From Amoebophrya sp. A120 (lineage: Eukaryota > Sar > Dinophyceae > Syndiniales > Amoebophryaceae): a stretch of 64,000 nucleotides of DNA. The notes under the pieces were generated by a model. It ran no database searches. It was not told where the DNA came from and saw only the letters and a list, made by a program, of their open reading frames with translations. The stretch is from assembly GCA_905178155.1 (NCBI GenBank), contig CAJINV010000005.1, forward strand, positions 6,249,207 to 6,313,206, read 5' to 3'. Position numbers and translations under genes: made by a program. Shown piece by piece: positions 33,201-43,459 of the stretch. Within the stretch, counting starts at the first letter, position 1. Each line of letters begins with the position of its first letter.

Positions 33201-34296
33201 AGGCAATGAACCTGCTAGAAGTCTTAGTTGCTGTTTTGTCTTCGACGTTCTTGTCGTCCGATGAACTTGTATCACATGCGACCACCTCGGTTTCTTGTCC
33301 CGTCCGCAGTTCAATGGTGGAGAAGAAGTCACGGGTTTTCATTTTCATCTCGTTGAATTTTTCAAACGCCAGAATCCGCAAAGGTGCGCAGTAAACCACG
33401 ATAGAAGAAGATGAAGCACTGTGATCAACATGGAAGCGGCCTGCAGGAGGGGAAGTGATGTTTGTCATGCACTCCTGCAACGCGGAGTGTGTCTTCCCGC
33501 TGTTCGTCGCGCCGAGGTGGAAGCAGAAGCGGGTTTCTTGGTTGATTTGTCCCGCGTTCTTTCTTGCACTTCTCCCCTGATCATGTGCTGACGGTATAAC
33601 TTTTGCAGGTAAAACCTTCTCCTTCACGTAGTCGCGCAGATTGGTGGCGATGTGCGATTGATGATGTTCATCAACATGAGCGTCTATTCCATTGTGCTGG
33701 CCCACACCGCCTTGGCTTTCCTTCCCACCAGAGCGATGGGGGCTTCTATGCCGTTGGTACTCCGAACTGTTCAAGAAGTGCTGGTACAGAAGCCGGAGGA
33801 TTTTCAAGATGTTTCCATTGCCCTTCGCTGCAGCGGCATTGCTTTTCGTAGTCGCTGCAAAAGAACCTGCTGCAGCCGTATTGTAGTCCACCAGCGAGGT
33901 ATTTATTTCAAATTGCGCTTCGTCCTCGCAAAGCACTGAACTCGTGACTTTGTGAAACACATCAGGAAACCGGGTTTGGCAGAAGGTGGCGAAGGCGGTG
34001 CTGGTGGAACTGTCGTCTGAAAAGGATTTTTCAACATCCTGCACGAGTTCATGATGGCGGAAAAACTGGAGAAACATGTGCCGGTCGTAAATTGCTTGTT
34101 GGACAGCTGCATCGTCGGAAGCAGAACATGAGGACCGGGTTGATGTGCCGGCCGCTGCAGTATTAAAAAGCCGCGTGACAATTTTTGTCGGGCAGGAAGA
34201 TTCCTCGCGGCGGCCTCTATCGAAGGTTTGTCGCTTCTGGCACGACCGTGTCAACCGCCGCGGCAGAAGTGGTCGCAGCAGCCGAGCTGTGTTCAT
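30242..34296 (-). CDS. SUV3: SUV3-type ATP-dependent RNA helicase
   Basis: SUV3 unwinds RNA 3' to 5' and in other eukaryotes feeds mitochondrial RNA decay. ATG at 34296, stop at 30242, 1202 residues, against roughly 780 in human; the excess is Ser/Ala/Gln-rich insertions. The N-terminus is basic and Leu/Arg-rich without acidic residues (MNTARLLRPLLPRRLTRSCQ), as expected of a mitochondrial presequence. Helicase motifs in order: I GATNSGKT (about residue 260), Ia VYCAPLRILA, II DEFQL (about 404, the DEIQ-like box of SUV3), GDCIIAFSRKEVF, VLYGTLPPEVRQKQ, V VLIATDCIGLGVNL (about 650), VI QIAGRAGR. The C-terminal exon has CHKICDLYLWLANHF, matching the LDLYLWLSxRF segment of the SUV3 C-domain. Two introners; the family F copy splits motif VI. 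Confidence 0.93.
31104..31259. mobile_element. Introner, family A
   Basis: TSD AAACG, exact. Removal joins VREYV/LSNRR in the SUV3 gene. Confidence 0.93.
31906..32185. mobile_element. Introner, family F
   Basis: TSD CTCCC, exact. Ends TATCCTATGTAAAAACGTCC and its complement. Removal joins IAGRAG/RGVSL, restoring helicase motif VI. Confidence 0.94.
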
Positions 34297-35248
34297 CCTA
34301 ATGCAAAGTTTCGTCACTTCCGCAGCGCATCAAGGTCATGCACAGAAAAATCCGTTCTGCGTTCCGGGAGACTAAGTCAAAAATTCTAGTATGGATCTTG
34401 AACAAATTTCTCAAAAAGTGTACGGTAAAATTGAGATCTTTGCGTCATTTTTTTTTCAAGCTCGTTGCACACAAGAAATAGGTGAACGTGAGGACCACAT
34501 AAAATGAGGAACGGATGGACTTTCGTGTGACTGTGAGATAGCTTGTAACATTAAATCAGAACAGCAAGACCGATGGTCCTCGTTGAGTTCTTTTATTTCC
34601 GCCGAGCGAGGCCACTCTCTCGGGTTTCTTGCGGTACTGCTCAAGCCCGACTTCTTGCTGCATGCTGTTTGGGACGTAACATCTGTTCAACAAGCACATC
34701 AGGTTTACTTTTTTACATGTGCAACATCAAGCGCCACCAGATCAATCTTCAGATCCAAGTACTCATAGTAGTCCGCCAAGTTGTGTTGGCAGTGTGCTCA
34801 AGAAGGTAAAAATGCTGTAAAAGTTTCCGCGTCTGTACATAGCTCTATTCAAAATGTCAGTCAATTTTCGCGTCTTAACAAGCTCTACTGTGCAATTCTG
34901 ATGTACCTCTGCGTCTTATCGAAACAATTGTTCAATCTCACTTTGCATCTGCTGTAGCACAGGCACAGCAGTTACATTGCAGCTCATAAAACAAACTGTG
35001 CGTGCCATTTTCTGTTGTTTTTTATTGCTTCAGTAAAATGGATCTGCTATCTTTCTCTTGCGTCAGCGTCAAACGAATTATCACTTCGAGTCTGTATCTA
35101 AATGTGATGTTTTCTTTTCTCAGTTCAATCCTTTTTTCGATTCAGTAACAATACGGTCGCATATGAATAAGTAAACTTCTCGCTCGTCTCGTTCCTTTGC
35201 GTCTCTGCCCCGCCCCGTTTTCTTGGACTCCTCCGCACCAAGACCACC
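34297..35248. other. Intergenic region, no gene supported
   Basis: About 950 bp upstream of SUV3 and downstream of the ankyrin gene. AT-rich; no coding-like frame, repeat or introner. Confidence 0.5.
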
Positions 35249-38200
35249 TCATCCCCGCTGACTCGCGGCAATTGCGCTGTTATAGAACCCATGCAATTTT
35301 TCAATCGGTTTCCGCCCCTGCTCGTCCTCGACTGTCGGGTCCGCCTTGTAGTCCAACAATAACTGCGCGAAGTGCCCAAAGCCGGAGGCACAGACGAGAT
35401 GGAGCGGGCGGAGTTCTTATCCACAGGAAGTTTCCCGTACACGTACAAATGCGGTCTCTGCATGGCAAAACTTGGCTTCGATCCTAGTTTAGCATGACAA
35501 GTTTCAAACGCCGAATTGGGGAAATTTGTGATGCATCTTGTACATGTTGTACGGGAAATTTGTATTGCATAGTTCGATCGGAAACACGCCTTCCAGGTTG
35601 ACGTCGACAAGTTTCGTGGCGCCAGAGGTGTCCGCTACCTTATCCGGAGCATCCAGCAGGACCTTTGACAATGTTGTTTTCACAAATAGCTGGCGCAGTG
35701 AAACGTGCGGGCTCTTCTTTTTGTTGGTCTTGTATCACAACATCGGGATCATGATCGGGGATGCAATCTCTTATGCTGGAACAGGAAAAAAAGCGAAACA
35801 TGATCAAGCCACGATCTTCTTACTTACATCAATCCCATCATAGAAATTACTGCACCTTGGCCAGCCGCATCCTGTTTGCGTGCGCCGCAGCGATAAAGGT
35901 TCCCCGCAGGCACCGGGATATCAAATGCGAGGGGTAGACTTGCACGGTGTGGTCTTCTAGCCGGTCCGGGGATTTCGCGGAAAAGGCAACCTTCTCTATG
36001 TTCACGGCCTGGGACAACCGCAAAAACTCCTGGATCACCCTGATCGCCAAAATTTCGCTCATTTCGTTAAACCGGGAAGGCACCACAGGCACGGGCCACG
36101 GGGTTTCCTCGCGCAGAGCTCGTCTGGTCTGCAATAGCTGGAGAAAAACATCCGCCCGGGGCTGGCTGGAGTTCGCGACGCGCTTCGGACCGTCCTCAGG
36201 GTAAGCGGGCTGGTTCTCGACCCGGCCTGGTCGTTTAGGTTTGATTTGATACGTCGAGTAGGAATAACTTTGAGCTGATTAAAGCTCGAGGTAAATGGTA
36301 AGGGGGAGAGCGCACTGGGAGAGAATCCTGACTTTTGTGTCGTCCGCTACGCAGAGCTAGCGGACACAAAAGTTCCAAAATCCAAACTTTTGTGTCCGCT
36401 AGCTAGAGCTAGCGGACACAAAAATTCCAAAATTCAGACTTTTGTGTCCGCTACGTAGAGCTAGCGGACACAAAAATTCCAAAACTCAGACTTTTGTGTC
36501 CGCTACGTAGAGCTAGCGGACACAAAAGTTCCAACATTCTGACTTTTCGAGGTAGGGGAATCCGCGAATTTTCAAAATTTTATTTTTATTGCAACGAAAA
36601 TTCCAAAGTCCTGACTTTTGTGTCCGCTAGCTAGGGCTAGCGGACACAAAAGTTTCAAAGTCCCAACTTTTGTGTCCGCTAGCTAGAGCTAGCGGACACA
36701 AAAGCTCCAAAATCCCAACTTTTGTGTCCGCTAGCTAGAGCTAGCGGACACAAAAGCTACGAAATCCAGACTTTTGTGTCCGCTAGCTAGAGCTAGCGGA
36801 CACAAAAGTTCCAAGATCCCAACTTTTGTGTCCGCTAGCTAGGGCCAGCGGAGACAAAAGTTCCAACATTCTGACTTTTCGAGGTAGGGGAATCCGCGAA
36901 TTTTCAAAATTTTATTTCTATTGCAACGAAAATTCCAAAGTCCTGACTTTTGTGTCCGCTAGCTAGGGCTAGCGGACACAAAAGTTTCAAAATCCCAACT
37001 TTTGTGTCCGCTAGCTAGAGCTAGCGGACACAAAAGTCAGGACTTTGGAATTTTCGTTGCAATAAAAGTTCACTCTGCCCGAGCGGAGAGTGACGGCCAA
37101 GAGTGATGGCCAAGAGTGATGGCCAACTGTCCTGGCCATCACTCCTCCCGCCCGGAAAGTGATGGCCAAGAGTGATGGCCAGGAGTGATGGCCAAGTGCC
37201 CTGGCCATCACTCTTGGCCATCACTCTGCCCGAGCGGAGAGTGATGGCCAAGAGTGATGGCCAAGAGTGATGGCCAACTGTCCTGGCCATCACTCCTCCC
37301 GCCCGGAAAGTGATGGCCAAGAGTGATGGCCAGGAGTGATGGCCAAGTGCCCTGGCCATCACTCTTGGCCATCACTCTGCCCGAGCGGAGAGTGATGGCC
37401 AAGAGTGATGGCCAAGAGTGATGGCCAACTGTCCTGGCCATCACTCCTCCCGCCCGGAAAGTGATGGCCAAGAGTGATGGCCAGGAGTGATGGCCAAGTG
37501 CCCTGGCCATCACTCTTGGCCATCACTCTGCCCGAGCGGAGAGTGATGGCCAAGAGTGATGGCCAAGAGTGATGGCCAACTGTCCTGGCCATCACTCCTC
37601 CCGCCCGGAAAGTGATGGCCAAGAGTGATGGCCAGGAGTGATGGCCAAGTGCCCTGGCCATCACTCTTGGCCATCACTCTGCCCGAGCGGAGAGTGATGG
37701 CCAAGAGTGATGGCCAAGAGTGATGGCCAACTGTCCTGGCCATCACTCCTCCCGCCCGGAGAGTGATGGCCAAGAGTGATGGCCAAGTGCCCTGGCCATC
37801 ACTCTTGGCCATCACTCTGCCCGAGCGGAGAGTGATGGCCAAGAGTGATGGCCAAGAGTGATGGCCAACTGTCCTGGCCATCACTCCTCCCGCCCGGAAA
37901 GTGATGGCCAAGAGTGATGGCCAGGAGTGATGGCCAAGTGCCCTGGCCATCACTCTTGGCCATCACTCTGCCCGAGCGGAGAGTGATGGCCAAGAGTGAT
38001 GGCCAAGAGTGATGGCCAACTGTCCTGGCCATCACTCCTCCCGCCCGGAAAGTGATGGCCAAGAGTGATGGCCAGGAGTGATGGCCAAGTGCCCTGGCCG
38101 TCACTCTTGGCCATCACTCTGCCCGAGCGGAGAGTGATGGCCAAGAGTGATGGCCAAGAGTGATGGCCAACTGTCCTGGCCATCACTCCTCCCGCCCGGA

Positions 38201-41200
38201 AAGTGGTGGCCAAGAGTGATGGCCAAGTGCCCTGGCCATCACTCTTGGCCACCACTCTGCCCGAGCGGAGAGTGATGGCCAAGAGTGATGGCCAAGTGTC
38301 CTGGCCATCACTCTTCCCGCCCGGAAAGTGATGGCCAGGAGTGATGGCCAAGTGCCCTGGCCATCGACGATTTGGCAGCAGGCTATGCTGACGATTTGGA
38401 AGCCCAGAACGCGGCTTTTGCTCCATGTGTCCGGTGGAGATGAACGTGGAGGTCTGTTACTTCTCAACGTGGCGGACTGCTCACACGGACACGACGGAGG
38501 CACAAAAACACAAACTAGTTTGCATTTCCATTTTCTTTTTCAACACCCCAAAAACAAGTACATCAACCAGAACAGTGTATAATGTTTCTAATTCTATGCC
38601 GTAACACGTAAGTACCTCCACACGTGATGAATTCGTATCCCAGATGCGCGTTCGGGTCCACTACTTGCAGCTGAATCGCCAACGTCAGCGGGCTCCAACC
38701 CTCGCTGGTCTGAAAAAACAGCGGGTCCGCGCAGTTGCCATTGTCGGAATCTAGCTTTTCTTCCACCGGCAAAGAATTGGATTTCTTCTTCGCCCGTACC
38801 AACGCTTCTCTGCCGATGTTCGTGCTAGTCCGCTCCAAGGCGGAAACCAAAGGGTTGACCGCCGTGTGGTGTAGCTGGGACGCAGAGAGGTGGTTTTTTG
38901 TCGTTTGTCTACTCGATGGGCAGGTGGTTGTCGCCGTGTTGTTGGATTGTATCGTCCCGAAAAGCTGCTTGCTGGGCGACGGGCGGGGGGTTAAGAAGTT
39001 TTGATTTGTCGACTTCCTCGTCCTGTTACTAGCCCCTAACGACGTTGATCTCGACTGGGGTAAGCTAGGGGAGGAATTCGAGGGCTGGGTTAAAACGTTC
39101 AAACTATTCATGTTCCGCTGACTACTTGTACCCGGCACTACTGCCGCTGCACTGTTTGCTCCGTTTTGCTGCTGCTGCGACCCTGCTGCTGCACTGGCAC
39201 TGCTCCCACCTAACGCCTTCTGCGTCAATATCGGCACCGACGCGAGTTTTATTGGCGTGAAGTGCGCTGTTCTGACCAGCGGGACTAAGCATTTCAAAAT
39301 GTCCACGTCTCCTCTCACCACGGCGAGGTGTAACAAGCCCACGCGGTAATCATTGCTGCTCCAGTTCTCCAGGCCCTCGTTCGTACTGTGCGCCGTCTTG
39401 TGGTAGGTGAACTTGTTCCCCGGGAAATCGTGCATCCGCAGGCGGTATGAAGTGCAAATATGTGGTCTGGGTCTGGAAGGAAACAGAGTTTGTCATGCTG
39501 GTCTGGCATGATTGCAGAGTTTGTGATGCGCGTCCAAGAAGAGACCCTTTTTCTTGTCATGCAAAAACGCAGTTTGTCATGCGAAAAGGGCAACACTAAG
39601 CCGCGCAAATATTTCTCATGCTTGGCTGTGCATGAGAGAGCATTCACTAATCACAACCTAGCATTACAGGTTTCCGGACCCAGACATCTTATTGCATTTC
39701 ATAATCGGACCAACGGGTCGGCGCCGTAGGCAATGAGCATCTGGATCATGTCGATATCGCCACGACCCGCGACCGCGAGAGCCAAGACCGTCCACTGCGA
39801 GTCCGCTCGTCTATCTGTGCAGTTCAAAAACCTTCTCCCGCCGTTCCGGCAGATTTCCTTCACAATTGCGTGGTGGTTGTTCCAAACCGCGAAGAAAAGC
39901 GGTGTCCACCGGTACCGTTTTGTCGTCGCGTTGATATTCTGGCCGTGTTGGATATGCATTGCAAAAGTATCGTACTCGTACTAATTGCAGACATGCACTA
40001 CAAATCTTGTTTTTAAGCTAAATCCGCATTACAAATTTCGTTTCTCATGCTGAAGAAGTTTGTATTGCAATACGATGCTTGTGCATTTCATATTGGAGCA
40101 GAAATTGCAGCGTGCGCAAATGCCCCCCGAAGGCCGCTAGGTGGATGGGGAGGAGTCCGTTGTCGATTATTGAGAGGAAAAATCCCCCCTCCCCATATTG
40201 AAAACGCATGCATCTGAAAATTTGTGATGCAGATTTGAGGTCACAAATCCTGTCTGTCTTGCAAGAAGGCAAAGCCAGAGAGTCCGCCGGATTGTGCCGG
40301 CGGTTTGTGATGCTGTTGGGCTTACAGGGCCGACGTCTGTCATGCTAGTCCCCTACGTCAAAACCCCTCGACCCAGGCTTGGCATATGCCTGCAGTCCTC
40401 TCCAGCAAGACAGACCGGATTTGTGTACGCAAATCCAGCATCAGAAACTTCGTTTCGATATGGGGAGGGGGGCTTTTTCCCTTTGATATCGATGGAAAAG
40501 TCCTCAAACTCTTTCGTGCCAAAAATAGCCGGGTTCCTTGTCGGACTGCGCTGGTCCTCCGGTGCGGCGGAATTGAGGGCCGGGTAGTCTGATGTTGGTG
40601 GGTTTGGAATGTTGCTAAAAAATGATGCACATCAGGAGTCAAACTTTCGCTTGATGCGCGGCCCGATGATATCAACAGAATACTCGTGCAGATGCCGAAA
40701 CTAATACCAGGATTGATTTGCGAAACTGAACCAGAAGCAAAACACGAACTCAATCTCAATCGTACCAAAACTGATAGTACCTGCATGCGCCACTATGTCT
40801 CCCTGACACAAGCTCTGGAACCCGGGCAAATGTAAGACGAAATCCCCCGTTCTGCAATGTAAATCCGCGCCGAACCGCAGTAGTTGTATGATCGACTTTA
40901 TCTTCCCCCGTGCTGCGCACAAGTGTAGCGGCGTCCAGTTTTCAAACCCCGCTCTCTTACTGGCGATGTTTATCCCGGCTGTGGCGGTTGCGTCGGTGTC
41001 CCTAGTATCCTGTGCAAAAGTTTCGTAGTCGTACTTATTGCAGTATATGCATGACAAATCTTCTTTTCAAAGTAAAACAGCATGACAAATCCCATTTCTC
41101 ATGCTGAGCAAATTTGTAATGCAATTTGTACTAGTACGATACTTTTGCAGTTCATACCTAACATCCCGCTGCGTCTTCACGTCGGGCGTCATGAAATTTA

Positions 41201-42810
41201 AATGCCGCGCTTTTGCTTTTGATGGAGAGGTATGCATTGCAAAGGCATCGTACTAGTATAAATTGCATCACAAATTTTGGCAAGAAGGGAAGTGGGATTT
41301 GTAATGCTGTTTTCCCTTAGGAAAAAGATTTGTAATGCAAGACTTGCATTCATACGGGTACTTACGATACTTTTGCAATGCATAAGAGAAGAAATCCCGG
41401 TCGATCAAATCATTCGTGTTCACCATCCCGCCAATGTTGTTTGCCAAAGCCCATTTTAACAGGTCGGAACCGCCGTTTGGAAGGTTCGAGTTGATGATTT
41501 CGCAGAGCACGTGGAGCAGGGAAAACCCGTCCATGTTGGGAGTATGGAAAGGAAAACCGTGTAAGGGTTTGTGGTTTGATGTTGTGCAAAATAAACGCTC
41601 AGCTCTTGTTTCATCTGCGGTCGACATTTAAGCATTTGGGTTGTTGTACCTCAACATCATGCAGCCTATCATGTCGAAGGAACAGGAAGAGCTGGTCGTG
41701 AAGCTGCAAGAGTATCAAAACATTAACCCGAATGATTTTCGCTACCAAATTACTTAACGCGGCGGCGTTCGGCTCACCAGCGTTGCCTACGTGGTCCCAA
41801 TCCTGCTGCGTATTCCCGGTATTCAAATTGCACCAACAATCCTCCTGCAGCAACAGCTTCAGGATGTGCTCGTGCCCGTGGTACGCCGCGGAATGTAAGC
41901 ACGTCCACCGGTCTATGCAAGAAAAAAACTAAAACTGTGTAAGTGTAACTCTGTAATGCAGAACATGCAACAGAGCGACATCTGTCATGCCAGACAGCCA
42001 TGATGTCCTCTTTTCATGTGTGTTTTCCCTTACAAGCCACGCATGGCAGGCTTTCTCTGTCATGTAGAGCAAATTTGTCATGCTGTCAGCCAAAGAAACT
42101 TTAACTTACACTATTAACACAGTTTCCTTCTTGCATACGGTCCTTCTGCAGGTAAAGGAATAAATTCGCTTTCCTCTCGCACGCTAGTAACCTCGTTAGG
42201 CGGATGTTGCCCTGTTTGCACGCGACGCGGAGGGCGGTGCGCCCGTCGATCTGCTCCATGGGGTAGTATGCCTGTAATAGGGTTGTTGTCGATTTGCTCC
42301 ATAGGGTTGTTGTTTTTTCGAGCGATGTAGGATACGGTGTTGTGCGGTTCGGAGCGCACAAACTGTATTGCGCTCAGCGCAGCAACGATCTTGAGTTATG
42401 AATTATCATGCGACCACAACATGAAACAAACACTTGTAACAAACTACCTGAAAATCCGCCCCCTCTTCCAGATTCTGTGCCACCAAGACATGTTGGTTGT
42501 GTTGCACGGCCTTGAAAAGCAGCAAGGCTTTTGACGCCGCGCCACCATTTCTCGTGTAATCGTGTACTCTACCGTACGTTGTACTGTCGTTTAAGGGTTG
42601 GTTGCCACCGGCGTACTTGTTATACCCATTCCCGTTATACGCGTTTGGGTTCGGGTAATTTGGGTAATCTTTCCTCCCCGATGAGCCAGACGCCGCAGAT
42701 CTGCTGTTTGGGTTGAAAAAGTAGTCGCCGGCTGCGTCCGGGGAAACGGTTGGAGGATCCGGGATGTCAAACTTTTGTGGCGTTTGCGACGCCACGTTTA
42801 GGACGACCAT
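35249..42810 (-). CDS. Ankyrin-repeat protein, 1074 residues
   Basis: ATG at 42810, stop TGA at 35251-35249. Ankyrin repeats mediate protein binding; the partner is unknown. The N-terminal 80 residues are Asn/Gly/Tyr-rich. Repeats then follow, including DGRTALRVACKQGNIRLTRL, WTCLHSAAYHGHEHILKLLL, NWTPLHLCAARGKIKSIIQL, GLLPIHLAAFGGHLRTLQFL, RWTPLFFAVWNNHHAIVKEI, WTVLALAVAGRGDIDMIQML, VGLLHLAVVRGDVDILKCLV and finally LRPLHLVCASGFGHFAQLLL. A Ser/Gln/Asn-rich linker (around 39200-38800) splits the array. Seven introners are removed, plus GT-AG introns at 42272-42447, 41598-41649, 40588-40780, 36275-38615 and 35717-35855. The total is then in frame throughout. The 2.34 kb intron is exceptional here. 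Confidence 0.9.
35420..35571. mobile_element. Introner, family H
   Basis: Left TATCCACAGGAAGTTTCCCG, right ACGGGAAATTTGTATTGCATA. TSD GTTCT/GTTCG, one mismatch. Removal joins FPIEL/RPLHL inside the last ankyrin repeat. Confidence 0.88.
36328..37065. repeat. Array of eleven ~42-bp palindromes
   Basis: The unit is CTTTTGTGTCCGCTAGCTAG followed by its own complement, each a near-perfect self-complementary hairpin at about 51-53 bp spacing. An 80-bp spacer (core GGTAGGGGAATCCGCGAATT) occurs twice, at about 36533 and 36864. A third spacer fragment near 37033-37065 is reverse-complemented, so the right edge of the array is a larger inverted repeat. Two variants of the centre exist (CTAGCTAG and CTACGTAG/CTACGCAG). 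Confidence 0.9.
37066..38372. repeat. 151-bp higher-order tandem repeat, 8-9 copies
   Basis: Each 151-bp unit is built from GAGTGATGGCCA words in both orientations (TGGCCATCACTC), separated by CTGCCCGAGCGGAGAG and CCTCCCGCCCGGAAAG. Units recur at exactly 151 bp (starts of the same word near 37208, 37359, 37510, then 37799, 37950), with one shortened unit near 37660-37800 and decay at the right end. Copies are almost identical. The open reading frames across it are a by-product of the periodicity and are not genes. Confidence 0.92.
39446..39703. mobile_element. Introner, family B
   Basis: The left TIR has an extra GT (ATGTGGTCTGGGTCTGG). TSD is weak (GGCGG/ATCGG). Removal still joins DPLVR/LRMHD in frame. 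Confidence 0.85.
39953..40092. mobile_element. Introner, family A
   Basis: TSD TTGGA, exact; at 140 bp the shortest element in the window. Removal joins QFLLQ/HGQNI. Confidence 0.92.
40168..40489. mobile_element. Introner, family E
   Basis: TSD TCGAT, exact. Ends AAAAATCCCCCCTCCCCATA and complement. Removal joins EDFSI/DNGLL at the start of an ankyrin repeat. Confidence 0.92.
41006..41156. mobile_element. Introner, family A
   Basis: TSD CCTAG/CCTAA, one mismatch. Removal joins QRDV/RDTDA. Confidence 0.9.
41231..41384. mobile_element. Introner, family A
   Basis: TSD AGAGG/AGAGA, one mismatch. Only 69 bp of exon separates it from the previous element. Removal joins RDFFS/PSKAK. Confidence 0.9.
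41914..42137. mobile_element. Introner, family C
   Basis: TSD CGGTC, exact. Both TIRs carry small insertions (AAAACTAAAACTGTG; CACTATTAACACAG). Removal joins LQKDR/WTCLH. Confidence 0.92.
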
Positions 42811-43459
42811 GGTTTAAGATTTTTGACTGCTGGCATGAAACAGGTTCAGGTATTGATATACTTAGAAACCGGAATGATGTCGTGTAGTTGTTGTACTTGT
42901 ACGTGTCATGGCAATAAATTCCATTAGCCTAAAAGCACGTCTCTCCGCTCAACATCCTCGTCTCTCAGAGAATAAATCGCTCGGGCTCATGTACTACTAC
43001 CCATAGAGCCTTTGTAGACCGGTGCTCCTCCTGCAGTACACCTGCTCCTCACATACAACCTTCAAACAAAATGAAAGACCGAAAGCACCTCTTAGAAAAG
43101 TTCCTGCTCTTTTGCTCGAACCTTCTCCGTCTCTGAAATTGCACCAGCACGCCCTGGGAAGGAAGTAGGAACAACACGAAAAAAACAAGTAGAGCTGAAA
43201 ACAGCTGCAACAAAAAAAAGCTTGCCGAAGAGGTTGACAATGTGAGGTTAGTGTAGATGCAGGAGTTCGAATAAGACTGTGCGCAGTCACGTCGTTGTTT
43301 TCGTTTGTAGTTTTATTTCGCTGGAGAGAAGAATAGCAGCTTGTTGTCGCTGTAGTTGTTTCATTTCCCAGTGGAGCTTATTTTACTTCGTCCTTTGGTA
43401 CCACTCGTTATCTCCTTCTTCCGAAAAGGACGACGAGAGAAATACCCCTTTGTTCAACA
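42811..43459. other. Intergenic region, no gene supported
   Basis: About 650 bp between the ankyrin start and the PP2C stop. No repeat, introner or coding-like frame consistent with the gene direction. Confidence 0.5.

Larger units (their letters stand above)
36275..38615 (-). other. 2341-bp GT-AG intron filled with palindromic and tandem arrays
   Basis: Donor GGAG|GTACTTACG (first base 38615) and acceptor TTTAATCAG|CTCAAAG (last base 36275). Joining gives TCGAQSYSYS in frame between ankyrin exons. It is roughly ten times longer than the other introns here, and about 2 kb of it is the two arrays described separately. Confidence 0.8.

Noticed and set aside
36328-38372. CRISPR-like spaced repeats
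   Set aside because: Units are palindromes with near-constant spacers or a satellite without unique spacers, inside a eukaryotic intron; no cas genes.
37011-38426. Series of overlapping minus-strand open frames encoding a repeated WPSLLAIT-type peptide
   Set aside because: They arise from the 151-bp tandem array, repeat every 151 bp in shifting frames, and lie inside an intron. Not a protein gene.
42248-42308. A 43-nt micro-intron between two 18-bp near-repeats in the ankyrin gene
   Set aside because: A simple GT-AG intron at 42272-42447 gives the correct phase and ankyrin sequence without it.
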